64,000 nucleotides of DNA. It comes from Lineus longissimus (lineage: Eukaryota > Nemertea > Pilidiophora > Heteronemertea > Lineidae). The stretch is from assembly GCF_910592395.1 (NCBI RefSeq), contig NC_088319.1, forward strand, positions 7,008,001-7,072,000. The letters are read 5' to 3'. A program made the translations under genes and the position numbers. Under the pieces are notes generated by a model. It saw only the letters and a program-made list of their open reading frames with translations. It had not been told where the DNA came from and made no database searches. Positions 24,087 through 34,275 of this stretch are shown here, one piece after another (position 1 is the stretch's first letter; each line of letters opens with the position of its first letter).

Positions 24087-25607
24087 GACGAAAGTCGGTC
24101 GGCGATCGCGCTCGTCGCGTCCAATCACGCTCATTTTGGTTATACAGAGTCGAGATGACCGATTTGACAATCTGAGACCGCAATTTCGAGATTCTGCGAT
24201 GATTAGTTGTCATTAGACTAGCGATATTACACTACTGGCAATGAAAGTCGGTCGGCGATGGCGCTCGTCGCGACCGATCACGCTCACTTTGGTTATGCAG
24301 AGTCGAAATGACCTATGGTCAAACTGAGACCGCAATTTTGAGATTCTGCGATGATTAGTTGTCATTAGACTAGCAATACTACACTACTGGCAATAAAAGT
24401 CGGTCGGCGATGGCGCTCGTGGCGTCCAATCATGCTCACATTGGTTATGCAGAGTCGTGATGACCTATGATCAAACTGAGACCACAATTTCGAGATTCTG
24501 CGATGATTACTTGTCATTAGACTAGCAGTATTACACTACTGGTGATGAAAGTCGGTCGGCGATGGCGCTCGTCGTGTCCAATCACACTCACATTTGTTAT
24601 GCAGAGTCGAGATGACCTATGGTCAAACCGGGACCACAATTTTGAGATTCTGCGATGATTAGTTGTCATTAGACTAGCAATATTACACTACTGGCGATAA
24701 AAGTCTGTCGGCGATGGCGCTCGTCGTGTCCAATCACACTCACATTGGTTATGCAGAGTCGAGATGACCTATGGTCAAACCGAGACCACAATTTTGAGAT
24801 TCTGCAATGATTAGTTGTCATTAGACTAGCAATATTACACTACTGGCGATGAAAGTTGGTCGGTGATGGCGCTCGTCGCGTCCAATCACGCTCACATTGG
24901 TTATGCAGAGTCGAGATGACCTATGATCAAACTAAGACCACAATTTCGAGATTTTGCGATGATTAGTTGTCATTAGACTAGCAATATTACACTACTGGCG
25001 ATGAAAGTCGGTCGGCGATGGCGCTCGTCATGTCCAATCACACTCACATTGGTTATGCAGAGTCGAGATGACCTATGGTCAGACCGAGACCACAATTTTG
25101 AGATTCTGCGATGATTAGTTGTCATTAGACTAGCAATAATACACTACTGGCGATGAAAGTCGGTCGGCGATGGCACTTGTCGCGTCCAATCACGCTCATT
25201 TTGGTTATACAGAGTCGAGATGACCTATGGTCAAACTGAGACCGCAATTTCGAGATTCTGCGATGATTACTTGTCATTAGACTAGCAATATTACACTACT
25301 GGCGATGAAAGTCGGTCGGCGATGGCGCTCGTCGCGTCCAATCACGCTCACATTGGTTATGCATAGTCGAGATGACCTATGATCAAACTGAGACCACAAT
25401 TTCGAGATTCTGCGATGATTAGTTGTCATTAGACTAGCAATATTACACTACTGGCGATGAAAGTCGGTCGGCGATGGCGCTCGTCGTGTCCAATCACACT
25501 CACATTGGTTATGCAGAGTCGAGACGACCTATGGTCAAACCGAGACCACAATTTTGAGATTCTGCGATGATTAGTTGTCATTAGACTAGCAATATTACAC
25601 TACTGGC
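24087..25607 (+). repeat. 10-mer HOR (1521 bp), copy 1
   Basis: Ten monomers from GACGAAAG at 24087. Markers are CAATACTACACTACTGGCAA with AATAAAAG and CTCGTGGCGTCC, GCAGTATTACACTACTGGTG, CAAACCGGGACC, GTCTGTCGGCG, GTCAGACCGAGACC, CGTCATGTCC and GCATAGTCGAGATG. The CAAACCGAGACC / CGTGTCCAATCACAC class first appears in this unit. Confidence 0.94.
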
Positions 25608-27128
25608 GACGAAAGTCGGTCGGCGATCGCGCTCGTCGCGTCCAATCACGCTCATTTTGGTTATACAGAGTCGAGATGACCGATTTGACAATCTGAGACC
25701 GCAATTTCGAGATTCTGCGATGATTAGTTGTCATTAGACTAGCGATATTACACTACTGGCAATGAAAGTCGGTCGGCGATGGCGCTCGTCGCGACCGATC
25801 ACGCTCACTTTGGTTATGCAGAGTCGAAATGACCTATGGTCAAACTGAGACCGCAATTTTGAGATTCTGCGATGATTAGTTGTCATTAGACTAGCAATAC
25901 TACACTACTGGCAATAAAAGTCGGTCGGCGATGGCGCTCGTGGCGTCCAATCATGCTCACATTGGTTATGCAGAGTCGTGATGACCTATGATCAAACTGA
26001 GACCACAATTTCGAGATTCTGCGATGATTACTTGTCATTAGACTAGCAGTATTACACTACTGGTGATGAAAGTCGGTCGGCGATGGCGCTCGTCGTGTCC
26101 AATCACACTCACATTGGTTATGCAGAGTCGAGATGACCTATGGTCAAACCGGGACCACAATTTTGAGATTCTGCGATGATTAGTTGTCATTAGACTAGCA
26201 ATATTACACTACTGGCGATAAAAGTCTGTCGGCGATGGCGCTCGTCGTGTCCAATCACACTCACATTGGTTATGCAGAGTCGAGATGACCTATGGTCAAA
26301 CCGAGACCACAATTTTGAGATTCTGCAATGATTAGTTGTCATTAGACTAGCAATATTACACTACTGGCGATGAAAGTTGGTCGGTGATGGCGCTCGTCGC
26401 GTCCAATCACGCTCACATTGGTTATGCAGAGTCGAGATGACCTATGATCAAACTAAGACCACAATTTCGAGATTTTGCGATGATTAGTTGTCATTAGACT
26501 AGCAATATTACACTACTGGCGATGAAAGTCGGTCGGCGATGGCGCTCGTCATGTCCAATCACACTCACATTGGTTATGCAGAGTCGAGATGACCTATGGT
26601 CAGACCGAGACCACAATTTTGAGATTCTGCGATGATTAGTTGTCATTAGACTAGCAATATTACACTACTGGCGATGAAAGTCGGTCGGCGATGGCACTTG
26701 TCGCGTCCAATCACGCTCATTTTGGTTATACAGAGTCGAGATGACCTATGGTCAAACTGAGACCGCAATTTCGAGATTCTGCGATGATTACTTGTCATTA
26801 GACTAGCAATATTACACTACTGGCGATGAAAGTCGGTCGGCGATGGCGCTCGTCGCGTCCAATCACGCTCACATTGGTTATGCATAGTCGAGATGACCTA
26901 TGATCAAACTGAGACCACAATTTCGAGATTCTGCGATGATTAGTTGTCATTAGACTAGCAATATTACACTACTGGCGATGAAAGTCGGTCGGCGATGGCG
27001 CTCGTCGTGTCCAATCACACTCACATTGGTTATGCAGAGTCGAGACGACCTATGGTCAAACCGAGACCACAATTTTGAGATTCTGCGATGATTAGTTGTC
27101 ATTAGACTAGCAATATTACACTACTGGC
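25608..27128 (+). repeat. 10-mer HOR (1521 bp), copy 2
   Basis: Carries the same ten markers as copy 1 in the same order at constant offset, so no net indel. I noticed only isolated differences, such as ATTTGTTATG versus ATTGGTTATG and CAATAATACAC versus CAATATTACAC. This is among the most homogeneous adjacent pairs in the window. Confidence 0.94.
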
Positions 27129-27890
27129 GACGAAAGTCGGTCGGCGATCGCGCTCGTTGCGTCCAATCACACTCATTGTGGTTATAAAGAGTCGAGATGC
27201 TCGATTGGACAAACTGAGACCGCAATTTTGAGATTCTGCGATGATTACTTGTCATTAGACTAGCAATATTACACTACTGGCGATGAAAGTCGGTCGGCGA
27301 TGGCGCTCGTCGCGTCCAATCACGCTCACATTGGTTATGCATAGTCGAGATGACCTATGATCAAACTGAGACCACAATTTCGAGATTCTGCGATGATTAG
27401 TTGTCATTAGACTAGCAATATTACACTACTGGCGATGAAAGTCGGTCGGCGATGGCGCTCGTCGTGTCCAATCACACTCACATTGGTTATGCAGAGTCGA
27501 GACGACCTATGGTCAAACCGAGACCACAATTTTGAGATTCTGCGATGATTAGTTGTCATTAGACTAGCAATATTACACTACTGGCGATGAAAGTCGGTCG
27601 GCGATCGCGCTCGTCGCGTCCAATCACGCTCATTTTGGTTATACAGAGTCGAGATGACCTATGGTCAAACTGAGACCGCAATTTCGAGATTCTGCGATGA
27701 TTACTTGTCATTAGACTAGCAATATTACACTACTGGCGAGGAAAGTCGGTCGGCGATCGCGCTCGTCGCGTCCAATCACACTCATTTTGGTTATAAAGAG
27801 TCGAGATGACCGATTTGACAAACTGAGACCGCAATTTCGAGATTCTGCGATGATTACTTGTCATTAGACTAGCAATATTACACTACTGGC
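27129..27890 (+). repeat. Transition block with re-used 10-mer tail
   Basis: The first monomer looks like the start of a third 10-mer but switches to CGTTGCGTCC, CATTGTGGTTATAAAG and CTCGATTGGAC. From about 27281 it repeats the tail of the 10-mer (GCATAGTCGAGATG, then CGTGTCC with GAGACGACC), then runs into GAGGAAAG/ATAAAGAG monomers that precede the P cassettes. Confidence 0.82.
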
Positions 27891-28705
27891 GATGAAAGTC
27901 GGTCGGCAATGGCGCTCGTCACGTCCAATCACGCTCACATTAGTTATGCAGAGTCGAGATGACCTATGGTCAAACTGAGACAGCAATTTCGAAATTCTGC
28001 GATGATTAGTTGTCATTCGATAGCGATATTACACTACTGGCGATGAAAGTCAGTCAGTGATGGCGCTCGTCGCGACTGATCACGCTCATTTTGGTTATAC
28101 AGAGTTGAGATGACCGATTGGACAAACTGAGACCACAATTTCGATATTCTGCGATGATAAGTTGTCCTTCGATATCGATATTACATTACTGGCGATGAAA
28201 GTCGGTCGGCGATGCCGCTCGTTGCGTCCAATCACGATCATCTTTGTTATACAGAGTCAAGATGACCGATTGGAAAAATTGAGACCACAATTTCGATATT
28301 CTACGATGATAAGTTATCATTCGATAGCGATATTACACTACTGGCGATGTAAGTCGGTCGGCGATGGCGCTCGTCGCGACCGATCATGCTCACTTTTGTT
28401 ATGCAGAGTCGAAATGACCTATGGTCAAACTGAGACTGCAATTTTGAGATTCTGCGATGATTAGTTGTCATTAGACTAGCAATATTACACTACTGGCGAT
28501 GAAAGTCGTTCTGCGATGGCGCTCGTCGCGACCTATCATGCTCACTTTTGTTATGCAGAGTCGAAATGACCTATGGTCAAACTGAGACTGCAATTTTGAG
28601 ATTCTGCGATGATTAGTTGTCATTAGACTAGCAATATTACACTACTGGCGATGAAAGTCGGTCGGCGATGGCGCTCGTCGCGTCCAATCACGCTCACATT
28701 GGTTA
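27891..28705 (+). repeat. P-containing block (~815 bp), copy 1
   Basis: Order: GGCAATGGCGCTCGTCACG monomer with ACATTAGTTATG and GACAGCAATTTCGAAATTC; the two-monomer P cassette; a GATGTAAG monomer with ATCATGCTCACTTTTG; a GTCGTTCTGCG monomer; then a CGCGTCC monomer. The same order recurs at 30021 (+2130 bp) and 31236 (+1215 bp). Confidence 0.92.
28010..28313 (+). repeat. P cassette 1 (two divergent monomers)
   Basis: Two 152-bp monomers delimited by TTCGATA junctions in place of TTAGACTAGC. The first has GTCAGTCAGTGATGG, CGACTGATCACG and GACCGATTGGACAAACTG. The second has GATGCCGCTCGTTGCG, CACGATCATCTTTG, GTCAAGATGACC, GGAAAAATTGAGACC and GATATTCTACGATGATAAG. The -1 at the junction and +1 at the centre cancel, so the length is 152 bp. 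It is the most divergent monomer pair in the window and always travels as a unit. This copy has CCTTCGATATCG between its monomers, as do copies 2 and 3. Confidence 0.92.
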
Positions 28706-29257
28706 TGCATAGTTGAGATGACCTATGATCAAACTGAGACCACAATTTCGAGATTCTGCGATGATTAGTTGTCATTAGACTAGCAATATTACACTACTGG
28801 CGATGAAAGTCGGTCGGCGATGGCGCTCGTCGTGTCCAATCACACTCACATTGGTTATGCAGAGTCGAAACGACCTATGGTCAAACCGAGACCACAATTT
28901 TGAGATTCTGCGATGATTAGTTGTCATTAGACTAGCAATATTACACTACTGGCGATGAAAGTCGGTCGGCGATCGCGCTCGTCGCGTCCAATCACGCTCA
29001 TTTTGGTTATACAGAGTCGAGATGACCTATGGTCAAACTGAGACCGCAATTTCGAGATTCTGCGATGATTACTTGTCATTAGACTAGCAATATTACACTA
29101 CTGGCGAGGAAAGTCGGTCGGCGATCGCGCTCGTCGCGTCCAATCACACTCATTTTGGTTATAAAGAGTCGAGATGACCGATTTGACAAACTGAGACCGC
29201 AATTTCGAGATTCTGCGATGATTACTTGTCATTAGACTAGCAATATTACACTACTGG
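28706..29257 (+). repeat. Satellite spacer between P blocks
   Basis: Repeats the order seen at 27.4-27.9 kb: a CGTGTCC/CAAACCGAG monomer (here GAAACGACC), a GATCGCGCTCG monomer, then a GAGGAAAG monomer with ATAAAGAGTCGAG. At 29.25 kb it is interrupted by the segment shared with 17.2 kb. Confidence 0.83.
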
Positions 29258-29967
29258 CGACGAAAGTCGGTCGGCGATCGCGCTCGTCGTGTCCAATCAC
29301 GCTCATTTTGGTTATACAGAGTCGAGATGACCGATTTGACAATCTGAGACCGCAATTTCGAGATTCTCCGATGATTGCTTGTCATTAGACTAGCAATATT
29401 ACACTACAGGCGATGAAAGTCGGTCGGCGATGGCGCTCATCGCGACCGATCACGCTCACTTTGGTTATGCAGAGTTGAAATGACCTATGGTCAAACTGAG
29501 ACCGCAATTTTGAGATTCTGCGATGATTAGTTGTCATTAGACTAGCAATATTACACTACTGGCGATGAAAGTCGATCGGTGATGGCACTCGTCGCGTCCA
29601 ATCACGCTCACATTGGTTCTGCAGAGTCGAGATGACCTATGGTCAAACTGAGACCGCAATTTCGAGATTCTGCGATGATTACTTGTCATTAGACTAGCAA
29701 TATTACACTACTGGCGATGAAAGTCGGTCGGCGATGGCGCTCGTCACGTCCAATCACGCTCACATTGGTTATGCAGAGTCGAGATGACCTATGATGAAAC
29801 TGAGACCACAATTTCGAGATTCTGCGATGATTAGTTGTCATTAGACTAGCAATATTACACTACTGGCGACGAAAGTCGGTCGGCGATCGCGCTCGTCGCG
29901 TCCAATCACACTCATTTTGGTTATACATAGTCGAGATGCTCGATTGGACAAACTGAGACCGCAATTT
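29258..29967 (+). repeat. Segment shared with 17221-17930, embedded in P region
   Basis: Reproduces the 17.2-kb segment with GATTCTCCGATGATTGCTTG and CATTGGTTCTGCAGAG, variants found nowhere else nearby. One difference is GTCACGTCC for GTCGCGTCC near 29746. At its right end it passes from GATGCTCGATTGGAC back into local P-region sequence within one monomer. This is consistent with transfer of a block from about 12 kb upstream. Confidence 0.86.
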
Positions 29968-30020
29968 CGAGATTCTGCGATGATTACTTGTCATTAGACT
30001 AGCAATATTACACTACTGGC

Positions 30021-30835
30021 GATGAAAGTCGGTCGGCAATGGCGCTCGTCACGTCCAATCACGCTCACATTAGTTATGCAGAGTCGAGATGACCTATGGT
30101 CAAACTGAGACAGCAATTTCGAAATTCTGCGATGATTAGTTGTCATTCGATAGCGATATTACACTACTGGCGATGAAAGTCAGTCAGTGATGGCGCTCGT
30201 CGCGACTGATCACGCTCATTTTGGTTATACAGAGTTGAGATGACCGATTGGACAAACTGAGACCACAATTTCGATATTCTGCGATGATAAGTTGTCCTTC
30301 GATATCGATATTACATTACTGGCGATGAAAGTCGGTCGGCGATGCCGCTCGTTGCGTCCAATCACGATCATCTTTGTTATACAGAGTCAAGATGACCGAT
30401 TGGAAAAATTGAGACCACAATTTCGATATTCTACGATGATAAGTTATCATTCGATAGCGATATTACACTACTGGCGATGTAAGTCGGTCGGCGATGGCGC
30501 TCGTCGCGACCGATCATGCTCACTTTTGTTATGCAGAGTCGAAATGACCTATGGTCAAACTGAGACTGCAATTTTGAGATTCTGCGATGATTAGTTGTCA
30601 TTAGACTAGCAATATTACACTACTGGCGATGAAAGTCGTTCTGCGATGGCGCTCGTCGCGACCTATCATGCTCACTTTTGTTATGCAGAGTCGAAATGAC
30701 CTATGGTCAAACTGAGACTGCAATTTTGAGATTCTGCGATGATTAGTTGTCATTAGACTAGCAATATTACACTACTGGCGATGAAAGTCGGTCGGCGATG
30801 GCGCTCGTCGCGTCCAATCACGCTCACATTGGTTA
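30021..30835 (+). repeat. P-containing block (~815 bp), copy 2
   Basis: Identical in order and nearly in sequence to 27891-28705. After the GTCGTTCTGCG monomer, the CGCGTCC monomer switches at about 30823-30839 to the GAGACGACC/CAAACCGAG monomer that is a separate monomer in copy 1. One monomer has therefore been lost through a chimeric junction. Confidence 0.91.
30140..30443 (+). repeat. P cassette 2
   Basis: Same two monomers as P cassette 1, 2130 bp (14 monomers) downstream, including CCTTCGATATCG at the internal junction. I saw no difference over the pair. Confidence 0.92.
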
Positions 30836-31235
30836 TGCAGAGTCGAGACGACCTATGGTCAAACCGAGACCACAATTTTGAGATTCTGCGATGATTAGTT
30901 GTCATTAGACTAGCAATATTACACTACTGGCGATGAAAGTCGGTCGGCGATCGCGCTCGTCGCGTCCAATCACGCTCATTTTGGTTATACAGAGTCGAGA
31001 TGACCTATGGTCAAACTGAGACCGCAATTTCGAGATTCTGCGATGATTACTTGTCATTAGACTAGCAATATTACACTACTGGCGAGGAAAGTCGGTCGGC
31101 GATCGCGCTCGTCGCGTCCAATCACACTCATTTTGGTTATAAAGAGTCGAGATGACCGATTGACAAACTGAGACCGCAATTTCGAAATTCTGCGATGATT
31201 ACTTGTCATTAGACTAGCAATATTACACTACTGGC
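30836..31235 (+). repeat. Spacer between P blocks 2 and 3
   Basis: Completes the chimeric CAAACCGAG monomer, then a GATCGCGCTCG monomer and a GAGGAAAG/ATAAAGAG monomer. The latter has lost a T (GACCGATTGACAAACTG near 31155) relative to the copies near 27.8 and 29.2 kb. This loss makes the P2-to-P3 spacing 1215 instead of 1216 bp. Confidence 0.85.
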
Positions 31236-32050
31236 GATGAAAGTCGGTCGGCAATGGCGCTCGTCACGTCCAATCACGCTCACATTAGTTATGCAGAGTC
31301 GAGATGACCTATGGTCAAACTGAGACAGCAATTTCGAAATTCTGCGATGATTAGTTGTCATTCGATAGCGATATTACACTACTGGCGATGAAAGTCAGTC
31401 AGTGATGGCGTTCGTCGCGACTGATCACGCTCATTTTGGTTATACAGAGTTGAGATGACCGATTGGACAAACTGAGACCACAATTTCGATATTCTGCGAT
31501 GATAAGTTGTCCTTCGATATCGATATTACATTACTGGCGATGAAAGTCAGTCGGCGATGCCGCTCGTTGCGTCCAATCACGATCATCTTTGTTATACAGA
31601 GTCAAGATGACCGATTGGAAAAATTGAGACCACAATTTCGATATTCTACGATGATAAGTTATCATTCGATAGCGATATTACACTACTGGCGATGTAAGTC
31701 GGTCGGCGATGGCGCTCGTCGCGACCGATCATGCTCACTTTTGTTATGCAGAGTCGAAATGACCTATGGTCAAACTGAGACTGCAATTTTGAGATTCTGC
31801 GATGATTAGTTGTCATTAGACTAGCAATATTACACTACTGGCGATGAAAGTCGGTCTGCGATGGCGCTCGTCGCGACCTATCATGCTCACTTTTGTTATG
31901 CAGAGTCGAAATGACCTATGGTCAAACTGAGACTGCAATTTTGAGATTCTGCGATGATTAGTTGTCATTAGACTAGCAATATTACACTACTGGCGATGAA
32001 AGTCGGTCGGCGATGGCGCTCGTCGCGTCCAATCACGCTCACATTGGTTA
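31236..32050 (+). repeat. P-containing block (~815 bp), copy 3
   Basis: Third copy. It differs by GTTCGTCGCGACTG near 31410 and GTCAGTCGGCGATGCC in the second P monomer, and has GTCGGTCTGCG where copies 1 and 2 have GTCGTTCTGCG. It then runs into GTCGTGATGACC/AACTAAGACC monomers. Confidence 0.91.
31355..31658 (+). repeat. P cassette 3
   Basis: Third two-monomer P cassette, 1215 bp after the second. The second monomer has GTCAGTCGG where cassettes 1 and 2 have GTCGGTCGG. Confidence 0.91.
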
Positions 32051-32141
32051 TGCAGAGTCGTGATGACCTATGATCAAACTAAGACCACAATTTCAAGATT
32101 CGGCGATGATTACTTGTCATTAGAGTAGCAATATTACACTA

Positions 32142-33570
32142 CTGGCGATGAAAGTCGGTCGGCGATGGCGCTCGTCGCGTCCAATCACGCTCACATTGGT
32201 TATGCAGAGTCGTGATGACCTATGATCAAACTAAGACCACAATTTCAAGATTCGGCGATGATTACTTGTCATTAGACTGGCAATATTACACTACTGGCAA
32301 TGAAAGTCGGTAGGCGATGGCGCTCGTCTCGTCCAATCACGCTCACATTGGTTATGCAGAGTCGAGATGACCTATGATCAAACTGAGACCACAATTTCGA
32401 GATTCTGCGATGATTAGTTGTCATTAGACTAGCAATATTACACTACTGGCGATGAAAGTCGGTCGGCGATGGTGCTCGTCGTGTCCAATCACACTCACAT
32501 TGGTTATGCAGAGTCGAGATGACCTATGGTCAAACCGAGACCACAATTTTGAGATTCTGCGATGATTAGTTGTCATTAGACTAGCAATATTACACTACTG
32601 GCGATGAAAGTCGGTCGGCGATGGCGCTCGTCGTGTCCAATCACACTCACATTGGTTATGCAGAGTCGAGATGACCTATGATCAAACTGAGACCACAATT
32701 TCGAGATTCTGCGATGATTAGTTGTCATTAGACTAGCAATATTACACTACTGGCGATGAAAGTCGGTCGGCGATAGCGCTCGTCGCGTCCAATCACGCTC
32801 ATTTTGGTTATACAGAGTCGAGATGACCTATGGTCAAACTGAGACCGCAATTTCGAGATTCTGCAATGATTACTTGTCATTAGACTAGCAATATTACACT
32901 ACTGGCGACGAAAGTTGGTCGGCGATCGCGCTCGTCGCGTTAAATCACACTCATTTTGGTTATACAGAGTCGAGATGACCGATTTGACAAACTGAGACCG
33001 CAATTTCGAGATTCTGCGATGATTACTTGTCATTAGACTAGCAATATTACACTACTGGCGATGAAAGTCGGTCGGCAATGGCGCTCGTCACGTCCAATCA
33101 CGCTCACATTAGTTATGCAGAGTCGAGATGACCTATGGTCAAACTGAGACCGCAATTTCGAGATTCTGCGATGATTAGTTGTCATTCGATAGCGATATTA
33201 CACTACTGGCTATGAAAGTCAGTCAGCGATGGCGCTCGTCGCGACTGATCACGCTCATTTTGGTTATACAGAGTCGAGATGACCGATTGGACAAACTGAG
33301 ACCACAATTTCGATATTCTGCGATGATAAGTTGTCTTTCGATAGCGATATTACATTACTGGCGATGAAAGTCGGTTGGCGATGCCGCTCGTTGCGTCCAA
33401 TCACGATCATCTTTGTTATACAGAGTCAAGATGACCGATTGGAAAAATTGAGACCACAATTTCGATATTCTACGATGATAAGTTATCATTCGATAGCGAT
33501 ATTACACTACTGGCGATGAAAGTCGGTCGGCGATGGCGCTCGTCGCGACCGATCACGCTCACTTTGGTTA
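32142..33570 (+). repeat. Nine-monomer segment shared with 43401-44829 (11,259 bp away)
   Basis: Begins with an AACTAAGACC/TTTCAAGATTC monomer, then CAATGAAAG with CGTCTCGTCC (32326), GATGGTGCTCGTCGTG, and ends through a P cassette. CGTCTCG and the P cassette both recur at exactly +11,259 bp. This links the left and right ends of the large-HOR region. Confidence 0.9.
33179..33482 (+). repeat. P cassette 4
   Basis: The internal junction reads CTTTCGATAGCG, not CCTTCGATATCG, and the first monomer starts CTATGAAAG. The junction matches cassette 8 (44438), in keeping with the 11,259-bp relationship. Confidence 0.91.
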
Positions 33571-34275
33571 TGCAGAGTCGAGATGACCTATGGTCAAACT
33601 GAGACCGCAATTTCGAGATTCTGCGATGATTACTTGTCATTAGACTAGCAATATTACACTACTGGCGATGAAAGACGGTCGGCGATGGCGCTCGTCACGT
33701 CCAATCACGCTCACATTGGTTATGCAGAGTCGAGATGACCTATGATGAAACTGAGACCACAATTTCGAGATTCTGCGATGATTAGTTGTCATTAGACTAG
33801 CAATATTACACTACTGGCGACGAAAGTCGATCGGCGATCGCGCTCGTCGCGTCCAATCACACTCATTTTTGTTATACAGAGTCAAGAAGACCTATGGTCA
33901 AACTGAGACCGCAATTTCGAGTTTCTGCGATGATTACTTGTCATTAGACTAGCAATATTACACTACTGGCGATGAAAGTCGGTCGGCGATGGCGCTCGTC
34001 GCATCCAATCACACTTATTTTGGTTATACAGAGTCGAGATGACCGATATGACAATCTGAGACCGCAATTTCGAGATTCTGCGATGATTAGTTGTCATTAG
34101 ACTAGCAATATTACACTACTGGCGACGAAAGTCGATCGGCGATCGCGCTCGTCGCGTCCAATCACACTCATTTTTGTTATACAGAGTCAAGAAGACCTAT
34201 GGTCAAACTGAGACCGCAATTTCGAGTTTCTGCGATGATTACTTGTCATTAGACTAGCAATATTACACTACTGGC
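33571..34275 (+). repeat. Mixed block with a 305-bp dimer and left-flank types
   Basis: Holds GATGAAAGACGG near 33669 and two GACGAAAGTCGATCGG/GTCAAGAAGACC monomers starting at 33819 and 34124, 305 bp apart. Between them is a CGCATCCAATCACACTTATT monomer typical of 3-11 kb and 56-63 kb. It resembles 22.2-22.5 kb and looks like left-flank material within the central zone. Confidence 0.84.

Noticed and set aside
24087-27128. Near-identical 1521-bp copies as an assembly duplication
   Set aside because: Substitutions distinguish the copies (for example CAATAATACAC only in the first), and the order changes after 27128. True tandem duplication is the simpler reading, though raw-read spanning would settle it.
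29258-29967. Mobile element insertion
   Set aside because: The block is itself satellite in the same orientation and phase, with no terminal repeats, target-site duplication or foreign sequence. It is treated as a copied satellite segment.
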